Shown here: in pieces, positions 9,428 through 17,853 of the stretch
Numbering within the stretch: position 1 is the first letter of the stretch
Layout: the number at the start of each line of letters is the position of its first letter
Assembly: GCF_017051705.1 (NCBI RefSeq)
Contig: NZ_JAFIDJ010000002.1
Location: 454,384-518,383, forward strand
Length of the DNA: 64,000 nt
From: Algoriphagus lutimaris
Lineage (GTDB): Bacteria; Bacteroidota; Bacteroidia; Cytophagales; Cyclobacteriaceae
Direction: 5' to 3'
Notes under the pieces: generated by a model
Told to the model about the DNA's origin: nothing
The model's input: the letters and a program-made list of their open reading frames with translations, nothing else
The model's database searches: none
Made by a program: the position numbers and the translations under genes

Positions 9428-9775
9428 ATGCATATTCAGGTATTAAAGTCCAAGATACACCGAGTTAAAATTACTCAAGCGGAACTCAATTATGTAGGAT
9501 CAATCACCATCGATGAGGATTTGATGGATGCAGCAAATCTGATCGAAAACGAAAAAGTGCAGATTGTCAATGTGAACAATGGCGAGCGATTGGAAACTTA
9601 CGTAATTAAAGGAGAAAGAGGAAGCGGTCAAGTTTGTCTAAATGGACCCGCTGCAAGAAAAGCACAAGTAGGGGATGTAGTCATTATCATATCCTATGCA
9701 GGAATGGAACTAGAGGAAGCTAAACAACACAAACCAGTGTTAGTATTCCCTGACGATAGCAATAATATCATTTGA
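9428..9775 (+). CDS. panD: Aspartate 1-decarboxylase
   Basis: Decarboxylates aspartate to beta-alanine for PanC. The proenzyme self-cleaves between Gly24 and Ser25, seen here as NYVGSITID, leaving a pyruvoyl group on Ser25. Also present are the [11 protein letters not shown] and [18 protein letters not shown] motifs of the barrel. 115 residues, normal size. The stop TGA shares its last base with the ATG of the next gene, so translation is likely coupled. Confidence 0.97.
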   Translation: MHIQVLKSKIHRVKITQAELNYVGSITIDEDLMDAANLIENEKVQIVNVNNGERLETYVIKGERGSGQVCLNGPAARKAQVGDVVIIISYAGMELEEAKQHKPVLVFPDDSNNII

Positions 9776-10779
9776 TGATTAATCAAAAACTTAAACAATG
9801 GATCCAGATCGCAATTTCTTTGGGAATAGCTATCTGGATTTTTTGGTTCTTATACAAAGATATCGCGATCGAGAGTTTACTCGAGCAACTTCAATCCAGT
9901 AATTGGTTTTGGATTGGAACCTCCATTTTTGTTTCATTTTTTGGATACTTTCTGAGAGGCTGGAGATGGACGTTATTGATTCATCCCGAACAAGGAGAGA
10001 AAGTTACTCCTGCTCGTGCTTATCATGCGACCATGATAGGTTACTTGGTCAATCTTTTAATACCTCGAGCAGGTGAAGTTGCCAAATGCGGAGTACTGAA
10101 TAGAACAAATGGTATTTCTATGGGCCACTTACTGGGAACAGTCATTTTGGAAAGAAGTGTAGACCTATTGTGCCTCGTGGGCACCATCCTTTTGGCGTTC
10201 ATTTTACAAAACTCTTTGTTTCTTGAACTTGCAGGACAATTAGTCAACTTTGATGATCTTTTGGAAAGCCTGAGATCTAATCTACCGATCGTCATTGGAG
10301 GCATCCTAATTCTAATCCTGGTATTTCGGTTTATATTGAAGAGGTTCCGAGATCATGGACTCATCAATAAAATCCAACATTTCATCCGCGAAATGGGTGG
10401 TGGAATTAAGAGAATTAACCAACTAGAAAATCCACTTGGGTTTTGGCTAAGCTCAGTTGTACTCTGGGTGATCTATTTTCTTACTATGTATACGGTATCT
10501 CTTGGAATCGAAAGTACTGCCAATTTGTCCTCGGGAGAAGTTCTTTTAGTCATGGTTATGGGAAGTATTGGCATGGTAGCACCCGTTCAAGGTGGTATTG
10601 GAACCTTTCACGCACTTGTGGCCTTTATTTTGATCCAACTTGGAGTAACCGAGGTAGATGGTAAAATTTTCGCAGCCATCATCCATGGCACCCAATTAAT
10701 TCTTGTTTTGGTACTGGGAATTATTAGTTGGCTTTCTATGATGAAATTGCCAACTTGGAAACAACCCGAACAAACATAA
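9775..10779 (+). CDS. Lysylphosphatidylglycerol synthase TM-region / flippase-like protein (YbhN/UPF0104)
   Basis: A 334-residue polytopic membrane protein with about seven hydrophobic segments. It has the family marks RGWRWTLL (around residues 60-70), RAGEVAKCGVLNR (around 98-110) and APVQGGIGTFHALV (around 265-280), matching the membrane half of MprF and the AglD/YbhN group. No lysyl-transferase domain is attached. Related proteins have been implicated in lipid flipping or handling; the substrate here is unknown. ATG at 9775 overlaps the panD stop by one base. Confidence 0.87.
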   Translation: MINQKLKQWIQIAISLGIAIWIFWFLYKDIAIESLLEQLQSSNWFWIGTSIFVSFFGYFLRGWRWTLLIHPEQGEKVTPARAYHATMIGYLVNLLIPRAGEVAKCGVLNRTNGISMGHLLGTVILERSVDLLCLVGTILLAFILQNSLFLELAGQLVNFDDLLESLRSNLPIVIGGILILILVFRFILKRFRDHGLINKIQHFIREMGGGIKRINQLENPLGFWLSSVVLWVIYFLTMYTVSLGIESTANLSSGEVLLVMVMGSIGMVAPVQGGIGTFHALVAFILIQLGVTEVDGKIFAAIIHGTQLILVLVLGIISWLSMMKLPTWKQPEQT

Positions 10780-10807
10780 ATCGTTATCAATAGCAAACTA
10801 ATAAACT

Positions 10808-11494
10808 ATGATTTTCCTAATTGTAATTGTCTTTGCAATTGCCGGCTTTGCGGTCAGCAATCGATTAAAAAGCAAATTCAAAAAATACTCTCAAATCAGT
10901 CTGGAGGCAAATCTATCCGGAGCTGACATTGCTAAACTAATGCTTGCGGACAATAATATCCATGATGTACAAGTAGTCTGTGTAGAGGGTCAGTTAACTG
11001 ACCATTACAATCCTGCTAATAAAACAGTCAATCTTAGCCCAGATGTATATTATGGAAGAAATGCCGCCGCTGCTGCAGTTGCCTCCCATGAATGCGGTCA
11101 CGCAGTACAGCATGCCACTTCTTATGCCTGGCTCAACTTGCGATCTACTCTGGTCCCTATTCAAAATAGCGCTAGTAAGATTCTGAATATTGTATTGATT
11201 GCCTCTTTATTTGGAGGCTTTGCATTAGGGTTGCCTGTACCATTCATTGGATATATTGTAGTGGGATCCTATTCTGTGATTACTCTATTTACTATTGTCA
11301 CCCTACCTGTAGAGTTTGATGCTAGTAATCGGGCACTTGCTTGGGTGAAAAACAGAAACATTGTAACCCCATCAGAATATGAAATGTCCAAAGATGCCTT
11401 AAAATGGGCTGCAATGACCTACGTAGTGGCAGCTTTGGCCTCCATTACTACTCTTGCGTATTATATTATGGTGTTTTTTGGAAATAGAGATTGA
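10808..11494 (+). CDS. Zinc metallopeptidase, YugP/Zn_peptidase_2 family
   Basis: A 228-residue membrane peptidase. The zinc motif HECGH is at residues 94-98 in VASHECGHAVQHA, with the next ligand probably the Glu in LPVEFDASNRAL. One transmembrane helix precedes the catalytic part and two or three follow, the usual YugP layout. It probably acts at the inner membrane; substrates are not known. It lies 28 bases after the flippase-like gene, so it is likely the last gene of the panC operon, and a strong terminator follows it. Confidence 0.9.
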   Translation: MIFLIVIVFAIAGFAVSNRLKSKFKKYSQISLEANLSGADIAKLMLADNNIHDVQVVCVEGQLTDHYNPANKTVNLSPDVYYGRNAAAAAVASHECGHAVQHATSYAWLNLRSTLVPIQNSASKILNIVLIASLFGGFALGLPVPFIGYIVVGSYSVITLFTIVTLPVEFDASNRALAWVKNRNIVTPSEYEMSKDALKWAAMTYVVAALASITTLAYYIMVFFGNRD

Positions 11495-11515
11495 TCCAGA
11501 TCAAATAAGAATTTC

Positions 11516-11550
11516 GAAGAGGGGCAAGCTTTTGTCCCTCTTCTTTTTTT
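11516..11550 (+). terminator. Intrinsic terminator after the Zn peptidase
   Basis: Stem GAAGAGGG with CCCTCTTC, a 12-base loop, then seven Ts. It ends the panC operon. Confidence 0.88.
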
Positions 11551-11592
11551 GCTATATCTTCCTAAATAAGATCATAAACCCAATTATTGAAT

Positions 11593-12732
11593 ATGAATTT
11601 TCAATTAACAGAAGAACATTTAGCAGTTAAAGAAGCGGCAAAAGAATTTACCCAAACTGAGCTTTTACCTGGAGTCATTGAAAGAGACACCCATGCTATT
11701 TTTCCAAAAGAACAGGTTAAAAAGATGGGGGAACTGGGATTTTTAGGAATGATGGTAGATCCCAAATACCATGGCGGAGGAATGGACACACTTTCTTATG
11801 TAATAGCGATGGAGGAATTATCTAAAGTAGATGCTTCTGCCTCTGTTGCCATGTCCGTCAATAATTCTTTGGTATGCTGGGGTCTGGAAAAATATGGTAC
11901 CGAAGAGCAAAAGGAAAAATATCTAAAACCATTAGCAGCAGGTGAGGTTCTGGGGGCATTTTGCCTTTCCGAACCAGAGGCAGGATCAGATGCCACTTCC
12001 CAAAGAACAGAAGCTGTATTAAATGGAGATCATTACCTACTCAATGGAACAAAAAACTGGATCACCAATGGTTCCTCTGCAAGCATATATTTAGTCATTG
12101 CCCAAACCCATCCAGAATTAGGACATAAGGGCATTTCTGTATTTATAGTTGAAAAAAACTGGGAAGGGTTTGTGGTTGGTAAAAAAGAAGATAAATTGGG
12201 CATCAGAGGATCCGACACCCATAGCTTAATGTTTTCCGACGTTAAAGTTCCTTTAGAAAATAGAATTGGAGAAGAAGGATTTGGGTTTACGTTTGCAATG
12301 GAAACCTTAAACGGAGGTCGAATCGGAATTGCTGCTCAAGCGCTAGGGATCGCTGCAGGAGCCTATGAATTAGCCTTGGCCTATTCGAAAGAACGGAAAG
12401 CTTTTGGAAAACCGATCAGCCAACATCAAGCTATCCAGTTTAAACTGGCAGATATGGCTACCCAGATTGAAGCGGCAAGACTACTTGTTTACAAGGCAGC
12501 TTGGACCAAAGATCAGGGAGAAGATTACTCGCAAGCTTCAGCGATAGCAAAATTATATGCTTCCCAAGTAGCAATGGATGTGACAGTAGAGGCTATCCAA
12601 ATTCATGGAGGCTATGGTTACGTCAAAGAGTACCATGTAGAACGATTGATGAGAGATGCAAAAATCACTCAAATTTATGAGGGTACCTCCGAAATTCAAA
12701 AAATTGTAATATCCAGAGGGATATTGAGATAA
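11593..12732 (+). CDS. Acyl-CoA dehydrogenase (short/medium-chain type)
   Basis: FAD enzyme that introduces the trans-2 double bond into acyl-CoA in beta-oxidation or branched-chain amino acid breakdown. The family signatures are CLSEPEAGSDA (around residues 125-135) and IHGGYGYVKEYHVERLMRDAK near the C-terminus. The catalytic Glu is in IYEGTSEIQ, the position used by short- and medium-chain enzymes. 379 residues. Start is the ATG at 11593 (MNFQLTEEH); a TTG two codons upstream is less likely. It stands alone between two terminators. Confidence 0.95.
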   Translation: MNFQLTEEHLAVKEAAKEFTQTELLPGVIERDTHAIFPKEQVKKMGELGFLGMMVDPKYHGGGMDTLSYVIAMEELSKVDASASVAMSVNNSLVCWGLEKYGTEEQKEKYLKPLAAGEVLGAFCLSEPEAGSDATSQRTEAVLNGDHYLLNGTKNWITNGSSASIYLVIAQTHPELGHKGISVFIVEKNWEGFVVGKKEDKLGIRGSDTHSLMFSDVKVPLENRIGEEGFGFTFAMETLNGGRIGIAAQALGIAAGAYELALAYSKERKAFGKPISQHQAIQFKLADMATQIEAARLLVYKAAWTKDQGEDYSQASAIAKLYASQVAMDVTVEAIQIHGGYGYVKEYHVERLMRDAKITQIYEGTSEIQKIVISRGILR

Positions 12733-12755
12733 TCCAGTTTTTTCTAATTATCAGA

Positions 12756-12785
12756 GGGTATAATAACATAAAATTATACCCTACT
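12756..12785 (+). terminator. Terminator after acyl-CoA dehydrogenase
   Basis: Perfect 9-bp stem GGGTATAAT with ATTATACCC, 8-base loop, then a T-rich stretch. Rather A/T-rich, so moderate strength. Confidence 0.65.
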
Positions 12786-12839
12786 TTTATTTTTATATAC
12801 CTTTTATCAAATTTTTACGTTAATAAGTAAGAAAAATCA

Positions 12840-12847
12840 TATTTTTG
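12840..12847 (+). promoter_or_regulatory. Possible -7 box of the AraC gene
   Basis: TATTTTTG, 25 bases before the ATG at 12873, in a very A/T-rich leader. Confidence 0.4.
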
Positions 12848-12872
12848 TTTTCTGTTTTTCTACTAATAAATA

Positions 12873-13799
12873 ATGGAATATTACAACAAAGTAATTGAAT
12901 CAATAAATGTCCGCTTCTTAAGGGGTAATAATTATCGCGTGGAAAAGCCTGCGACAATTGTAAATTATGAAGAACCAGACAATACCCTAGTTTTATTACA
13001 CCATGGTACCCTGAAATTTGGGGAGGACCAGGAGTTGGTAAACGAAGGAGAGGTTTTGTTTTTACCAGGAGGTCAAAAGACCGTTCTTACCATAGGTGGA
13101 AGTGCTAAAAAAAGTGAAATTAATCTAGATCAGTTTACTGAATCGAAGAAAAAACACCTTCAAAGTTTAAGTTTTAGGGAGATCAAAAATACAGAAGACG
13201 ACTGTATCTCTATGGTCAGTTTTGAATCTAAGGTTTTTGACGTTGTCAATTTCTTCAACTCACTGGACATCCCTCCTTTTATTATCCGCTTTAATGATCG
13301 CTTGGCAACCATTATTGAGGACCTAATGAAGGAAATGGAGCAAACTCACGTGGGTAGAGAAAGAGCATTAAAGTCTCTTACCGAAATCCTTGTGATAGAA
13401 TTGCTTAGACACATCCTCAAAAACAGGTTGTTCTTGGAGGAGCTTTCTACCAACTCCACTTATTTTAAAGATCCAAGATTGATAGATCTTTTCAATTACA
13501 TCAAAACCAATTTGGGAGGAGATCTATCCAATAAAATTCTTGCCAAAGTAGCCAATGTTTCTGAAGACTATGTTGGTCAGTATTTCAAAATGTTGACAGG
13601 CATTAACCCGCAAGATTACATTGAATACCAGCGAATGGAGGCGGCTGTGGAATTACTCAGAACCACCAAGAAATCTATTCGGGATATTGGTAAAGAAGTG
13701 GGCTATAAAGACACCGCTTATTTCTGTAGAAGATTTAAGATGATGTATGGAGTACCTGCTGGAAAAATGCGAAGAAGAGAATCCTTAATTAACGTTTAA
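12873..13799 (+). CDS. AraC family transcriptional regulator
   Basis: A 308-residue regulator. The N-terminal half contains a cupin-like stretch (LVLLHHGTLKFGEDQELVNEGEVLFLPGG) suggesting a sensor domain. The C-terminal ~100 residues hold two helix-turn-helix motifs: ILAKVANVSEDYVGQYFKMLTG, then SIRDIGKEVGYKDTAYFCRRFK, the second a canonical AraC signature. Ligand and targets are unknown. The gene converges on GGGPS with a 15-base overlap of the coding ends, and its probable terminator lies within the GGGPS coding sequence. Confidence 0.93.
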   Translation: MEYYNKVIESINVRFLRGNNYRVEKPATIVNYEEPDNTLVLLHHGTLKFGEDQELVNEGEVLFLPGGQKTVLTIGGSAKKSEINLDQFTESKKKHLQSLSFREIKNTEDDCISMVSFESKVFDVVNFFNSLDIPPFIIRFNDRLATIIEDLMKEMEQTHVGRERALKSLTEILVIELLRHILKNRLFLEELSTNSTYFKDPRLIDLFNYIKTNLGGDLSNKILAKVANVSEDYVGQYFKMLTGINPQDYIEYQRMEAAVELLRTTKKSIRDIGKEVGYKDTAYFCRRFKMMYGVPAGKMRRRESLINV

Positions 13800-14567
13800 G
13801 GATAGATTATATAAAGATTTATAGTTTAAGACCTCGGCCAAAAAGCCGGGGTCTTTTTCTATGGAGTTTCCTACTACAATTAAGTCTGCACCAGCTTCAT
13901 AGCTTTTTTTAAGTTTATCTAAACTATCAATGCCTCCTCCTACAATGACTGGACAAGGAACTTCCTTCTTGACCAACTCAATAACTTGAGGAGACACTTG
14001 ACTTTTCGCCCCACTACCTGCGTCAAGAAACACATACTTCATCCCTAAAAAATGACCTGCCAAAGCAGTATCTTTCACTAAATTGGATTGAGAGTTTAGG
14101 ATAGGCAATGTTTGACTCACCGCATGAACACTTGTGATTTCACCGTCATTGACCAATAGATAGGCCGTTGGCAAAACCTCTATTCCCAATTTGGAAATCT
14201 TGGGAGCCGCAGCAATTTGTTGACCTATGAGGTAATCTGGATTTCTTCCAGAAATCAGAGAAAGAAACAAAATCGCATCTGCGTCTTTAGACACTTGTAA
14301 CTGGGATCCTGGAAAAATCACAACAGGAATTGTTCCCGCAATCTGGCTGACTGTACGTACCACCAGCGAAAAGTTTTTTTTATCGGTGCTACTCCCTCCG
14401 ACAAATATCAAATCCAATTCAGAATCTTTTACCCAAGAAAAATTCTCAGCCAACATTTCTGGATCATGACATTTGTCTGGATCAATCAACCAAGCCAGAC
14501 CTTTTTTGTTGGACTGTTTTATCCCAGCCAATAACTCACTGACTTTCTTTTTCTCCTTTTCCAGCAT
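13785..14567 (-). CDS. Geranylgeranylglyceryl/heptaprenylglyceryl phosphate synthase family (GGGPS/PcrB)
   Basis: TIM-barrel prenyltransferase family that joins a polyprenyl diphosphate to glycerol-1-phosphate through an ether bond, the committed step of archaeal membrane lipids; relatives also occur in Bacillus (PcrB) and in Bacteroidota. Family marks: AWLIDPDK near the N-terminus, FVGGSST, KYVFLDAGSGA, CPVIVGGGIDS and AGADLIVVGNSIEKDP. 260 residues from the ATG at 14567; a GTG at 14585 is the alternative. The start overlaps the end of the upstream membrane-protein gene, so translation is coupled. Chain length and product are not deducible from sequence. Confidence 0.93.
   Translation of the reverse strand: MLEKEKKKVSELLAGIKQSNKKGLAWLIDPDKCHDPEMLAENFSWVKDSELDLIFVGGSSTDKKNFSLVVRTVSQIAGTIPVVIFPGSQLQVSKDADAILFLSLISGRNPDYLIGQQIAAAPKISKLGIEVLPTAYLLVNDGEITSVHAVSQTLPILNSQSNLVKDTALAGHFLGMKYVFLDAGSGAKSQVSPQVIELVKKEVPCPVIVGGGIDSLDKLKKSYEAGADLIVVGNSIEKDPGFLAEVLNYKSLYNLSLNVN
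13830..13858 (+). terminator. AraC-gene terminator embedded in the opposing GGGPS coding sequence
   Basis: A 9-bp stem GACCTCGGC with GCCGGGGTC (one G-T wobble), 6-base loop, then five Ts on the plus strand, 31 bases past the AraC stop. The same bases encode DPGFLAEV of GGGPS on the other strand. Confidence 0.7.
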
Positions 14568-14955
14568 CTTCTGAAGCCTGATCACTAAACAAATTTGGAA
14601 GGTATTTTTCCTTGGCGTATGCCAATCCCAACACTAACAATCGCTGACTTAAGGAAGGCCAAAAGCCACCAGACTTGGCTTTGCTTTTAATTTTATCTTC
14701 CAACTCTTCGGTTAGCAACCCTTCTTTTTCTAACAAAGCCAAGACTTTCTCTGTATTCCTGTTTTTCTTCCTCTTTTTGGTTTTTAGGATTGCAAAGGCA
14801 ATCAGCCCACCCGCTAAAGCCAAACCCCCAATTTTCACCCATTCTTCAGAGTCCTTTTTAAGTAACTCTAATTGCTTCGCCAAAGTCTGCTCCAGCTCTT
14901 CAGCCTTTTTTTCAAGCTCCTGGTTCATCTTCTTTTCTTTTGACTTTTCTAGCAT
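14536..14955 (-). CDS. Small membrane protein with coiled coil, unknown function
   Basis: I do not recognise a named family. The 139-residue protein has a charged Glu/Lys-rich helix (residues ~5-40, probably coiled coil), one hydrophobic segment GGLALAGGLIAFAIL (around 43-58), a strongly basic patch KTKKRKKNR, then a second amphipathic region and a charged tail. This resembles YtxH-like envelope proteins only in general layout. It overlaps the holin-like gene upstream by 44 bases and GGGPS downstream by about 30, so the three are translationally coupled. An internal ATG at 14928 is an alternative start. Confidence 0.8.
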   Translation of the reverse strand: MLEKSKEKKMNQELEKKAEELEQTLAKQLELLKKDSEEWVKIGGLALAGGLIAFAILKTKKRKKNRNTEKVLALLEKEGLLTEELEDKIKSKAKSGGFWPSLSQRLLVLGLAYAKEKYLPNLFSDQASEDAGKGEKESQ

Positions 14956-15283
14956 TCAAAATAAATATCTTCAGCCCGTCCTGTACATTTCTCTGGATAG
15001 TTTTTGAATATCGAGTATAGTATAAAAAGCCCAGAAAAGCGAGATACATCAAACCAACCAGCAAAAATCCCATGTACGGAGATTGGGTATATTGACTTAA
15101 ATAAAAAGCCAAGGAGAAACTAAAGAACAACAAGACCAAAAGGAAAACTGCACACATAAAGAGGAGCAGGACCAATCTGGAAACTATCCCTAAAAATTCT
15201 TCTTGGACTTCTAGTTTTACGATGTCTATTTTAGTTTCTACAATTCCTTTTAAGGTTTGTATGATTTCTCCAATCTTTAGCAT
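14912..15283 (-). CDS. Phage-holin-superfamily-III-like membrane protein (YqjE-type)
   Basis: A 123-residue protein with an N-terminal amphipathic helix and two long hydrophobic segments (around residues 33-60 and 70-90), followed by a basic tail. The layout and EVQEEFLGI lead fit the chromosomal 'phage holin family' (PF07332/YqjE-like). These are common in bacterial chromosomes and there is no phage gene nearby, so I do not infer a lysis role. It is first of a coupled three-gene set ending in GGGPS, which suggests an envelope function. Confidence 0.78.
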   Translation of the reverse strand: MLKIGEIIQTLKGIVETKIDIVKLEVQEEFLGIVSRLVLLLFMCAVFLLVLLFFSFSLAFYLSQYTQSPYMGFLLVGLMYLAFLGFLYYTRYSKTIQRNVQDGLKIFILNARKVKRKEDEPGA

Positions 15284-15344
15284 AAAGGCAAAATTCGGTT
15301 CCGATTTATGTCACAATATACTTGAAATCGAAAGAGCAAAAAAA

Positions 15345-15953
15345 TCATGTAGTCTGGCCGACCTCTTGTTGGTAGTATTTAAACCTCAAAACCAGTTCCA
15401 GGGCAAAGGCTATTGCCTGATTTATCGGCAATTGTTTGCAAAGAGATTCGTCAATTTCTTCCAGGTACATATAAAATTTTGAAGCACTTGGAATGGGTAA
15501 ATCCTCGTTTATTCTCTTTGTAACAGCCAAAAAAGCTTCCTGCTTTTGTTCTTTTAAAGTTTTACAAATAATAATATCCTTTTGACCATACTTATTCTTT
15601 CTGGCAGAAGCAGCAAAAAGCCTACAGATCATACCTCGATTTACATAATTGGTACAATATCCCATTCTGCCTGAAATGGAATTGGTTCGGTATACGATAC
15701 AATTGCCTTGGTCATCTCCAGATTCAATGAGACTTAGGATGGTTTCTGCCAATCCCTTATTAAAAAAATCAAATGCTAATGGTAGAAACTCCAATGCTGA
15801 AGCTGGAATTTGGGGGTTAGCGCAGCAAGCGCCACATCCTGAAAGACAACTTAAGCCACTCCCGGAAGTAAATTGCTTTGCTTCCTCCTCTAGCTCTTTG
15901 AAAACTTTCAATACGGCCAGAGACTTTTCTTCGAGATTCAACGATATGTTCAA
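15345..15953 (-). CDS. YkgJ family cysteine-cluster protein
   Basis: A 202-residue protein with the CLSGCGACCANPQIPASALE motif (around residues 36-55), the CxxxCxxCC cluster of the YkgJ/UPF0153 family that probably binds a metal or Fe-S centre. Further conserved cysteines appear in YCTNYVNRGMICRLF. Function is unknown for the family. The start seems to be TTG at 15953; no ATG occurs near the N-terminus, and a second TTG at 15941 is possible. A TAGATTTG box is just upstream. It precedes the GGGPS operon on the same strand with a 61-base gap. Confidence 0.85.
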   Translation of the reverse strand: MNISLNLEEKSLAVLKVFKELEEEAKQFTSGSGLSCLSGCGACCANPQIPASALEFLPLAFDFFNKGLAETILSLIESGDDQGNCIVYRTNSISGRMGYCTNYVNRGMICRLFAASARKNKYGQKDIIICKTLKEQKQEAFLAVTKRINEDLPIPSASKFYMYLEEIDESLCKQLPINQAIAFALELVLRFKYYQQEVGQTT

Positions 15954-15961
15954 ATAGTGCG

Positions 15962-15969
15962 CAAATCTA
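15962..15969 (-). promoter_or_regulatory. Possible -7 box of the YkgJ gene
   Basis: TAGATTTGC on the minus strand, 8 bases before the TTG at 15953. The closeness implies a very short leader, or use of the downstream TTG. Confidence 0.4.
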
Positions 15970-16087
15970 CAGAAAGGAATGACACAAAGTTCAAATACAA
16001 GAACTTAATTTTTCAAACTGATTTACAGATATTTATCAAAATAATATTAGTAATAACTAGGCACTGACTGTCCTTTTTTGACTGGAG

Positions 16088-16109
16088 ATCGTTTTCTTTA
16101 ATAAACGAT
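16088..16109. repeat. 7-bp inverted repeat in front of the LOG gene
   Basis: ATCGTTT, 8 bases, AAACGAT, ending 7 bases before the ATG at 16117. It could be an operator or a leader hairpin that hides the start. Confidence 0.4.
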
Positions 16110-16116
16110 TTAAAAT

Positions 16117-16839
16117 ATGAGCAATACGGACGAACAAAACCATGAAGATAGAATCCGACAGGCTTTTAAAGAAAGGGATTGGAATGAAATCAAAAGTTCT
16201 GATTCTTGGGTGATTTTTAAAGTGATGTCAGAATTTGTGGAAGGATTTGAAAAGCTGGCTAAAATTGGACCCTGTGTTTCTGTTTTTGGTTCTGCTAGAA
16301 CTCCCCGCGATCATCACCACTACAAAATGGCCGAAGAAATTGCTGCCAAACTAGTACGACATGGATATGGGGTAATCACCGGTGGTGGCCCAGGAATCAT
16401 GGAAGCGGGGAACAGAGGAGCCCATTCTGAAGGAGGAAAATCAGTAGGATTAAATATTGAACTTCCTTTCGAACAATTCAACAACATCTACATAGACAGA
16501 GACAAGCTTTTAACCTTTGATTATTTCTTTGTCAGAAAAGTAATGTTTGTAAAATATTCTCAAGGGTTTGTGGTACTTCCTGGAGGATTCGGTACCATGG
16601 ACGAATTCTTTGAGGCCTTAACCCTAATACAGACCAATAAAATCGGAAGATTCCCCATTGTATTAGTAGGAAAGAACTATTGGACAGGATTGTTGGATTG
16701 GATCAAAAACACAATTTTGGAAAATAATTACATCAATGAAGAAGACCTAGAGCTTTTCAGCATAGTAGAAGATGCTACAGAAGCGGTTAAAGTAATTGAT
16801 GATTTCTACAGCAAATACCTTCTTAGTCCTAATTTCTAA
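16117..16839 (+). CDS. LOG family nucleotide hydrolase (TIGR00730)
   Basis: Rossmann-fold protein of the LOG/YvdD group, whose members release free bases from nucleoside 5'-monophosphates. GGGPGIMEAGNRGA (around residues 88-101) and PGGFGTMDEFFEAL (around 155-168) give the family PGGxGTxxE motif with its catalytic Arg and Glu. 240 residues, with a ~50-residue N-terminal extension over minimal LOG proteins. The substrate is uncertain. The TAA stop shares a base with the next ATG, so it is coupled to the lytic transglycosylase. Confidence 0.93.
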   Translation: MSNTDEQNHEDRIRQAFKERDWNEIKSSDSWVIFKVMSEFVEGFEKLAKIGPCVSVFGSARTPRDHHHYKMAEEIAAKLVRHGYGVITGGGPGIMEAGNRGAHSEGGKSVGLNIELPFEQFNNIYIDRDKLLTFDYFFVRKVMFVKYSQGFVVLPGGFGTMDEFFEALTLIQTNKIGRFPIVLVGKNYWTGLLDWIKNTILENNYINEEDLELFSIVEDATEAVKVIDDFYSKYLLSPNF

Positions 16840-17780
16840 TGTCCCAAAAAAATCTAATTCCAATTTATGCGTTAGTAGTCTTGTCTATTGGACTCGCTAC
16901 TTATGCAGTATTCAAAACTTCTTCTTCAACCACATCATTTTTTAATCCAGTTGCCAGTGAGGGAGTCCTTCAGTCTATGCCTCGCCCCTCTAGAGACTCT
17001 TTGATGTTGTTTGACATTCCGTCGCAACTTTCGTTTGCAGGCGAAGAGGTCCCTCTGAATATTCCGGATGTAAAAGAAAGATTGGAAAGAGAAATATATG
17101 TGAATGCATACTGGCAGTCTAACATGATTCTTTTAATGAAACGATCTTCTAAATTTTTACCGGAAATTGAAGCCATCTTAAAAGAAAATGGAGTTCCTGA
17201 TGATTTCAAATATTTGGCCATGGCTGAATCAGGATTGATGAATGTAGCTTCACCTGCCGGAGCCAAAGGCTTTTGGCAATTTCTTTCCTCCACAGGGAAA
17301 GAATATGGTTTAGAGATTTCCAAAGATGTAGATGAGAGATACCACCTACAAAAATCCACAGTGGCTGCAAGTAAATACCTCAAGAAAGCTCATCAAAAAT
17401 TCGGTGACTGGACTGCAGTGGCTGCAAGTTATAATATGGGACAGACGGGCTTTGCAAGACGACAATCAGAGCAGCTGCAACAAAACTACTATGACCTGTA
17501 CTTGAATGATGAAACCAGCAGGTATATGTTTAGAATTCTGGCCTTCAAAGTAATTTTTGAAAACCCAGGGGAATTTGGCTTCCACCTCCGAGAGTCTGAT
17601 TTCTACCAAAACCCTGTAATGAAGACTGTTTCAGTATCATCAGATATAAAAAACCTGGCCAATTGGGCTAAAAATGAAGGTAGCAGCTATAAAGAATTGA
17701 AATTGTACAACCCTTGGCTAAGGGATAAAAACTTAAATGTAAGAAGAGGAAAATCTTATGAGATCATCCTTCCTAAATAG
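16839..17780 (+). CDS. Lytic transglycosylase, MltD-like
   Basis: Cleaves peptidoglycan glycan strands to 1,6-anhydromuropeptides. An N-terminal hydrophobic anchor (residues 8-24) places it in the periplasm. The SLT domain spans about 115-240: the catalytic Glu is residue 130 in AMAESGL, followed by GFWQFLSSTGKEYGL and AVAASYNMGQTG, all canonical. The last ~50 residues, ending RRGKSYEIILPK, look like a LysM-type wall-binding module. 313 residues. Its start overlaps the LOG stop by one base. Confidence 0.93.
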   Translation: MSQKNLIPIYALVVLSIGLATYAVFKTSSSTTSFFNPVASEGVLQSMPRPSRDSLMLFDIPSQLSFAGEEVPLNIPDVKERLEREIYVNAYWQSNMILLMKRSSKFLPEIEAILKENGVPDDFKYLAMAESGLMNVASPAGAKGFWQFLSSTGKEYGLEISKDVDERYHLQKSTVAASKYLKKAHQKFGDWTAVAASYNMGQTGFARRQSEQLQQNYYDLYLNDETSRYMFRILAFKVIFENPGEFGFHLRESDFYQNPVMKTVSVSSDIKNLANWAKNEGSSYKELKLYNPWLRDKNLNVRRGKSYEIILPK

Positions 17781-17853
17781 AAGAACTGATTTCTCTCAAC
17801 TTCCTATTTTAATTAGTTAATTTGGTTAACCACACGACCTTAAACTACTAAGA

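Noticed and set aside
14912-15283. Possible prophage, because of the holin-like protein
   Set aside because: No other phage genes, integrase or att sites are nearby, and holin-superfamily-III proteins are frequent in ordinary chromosomes.
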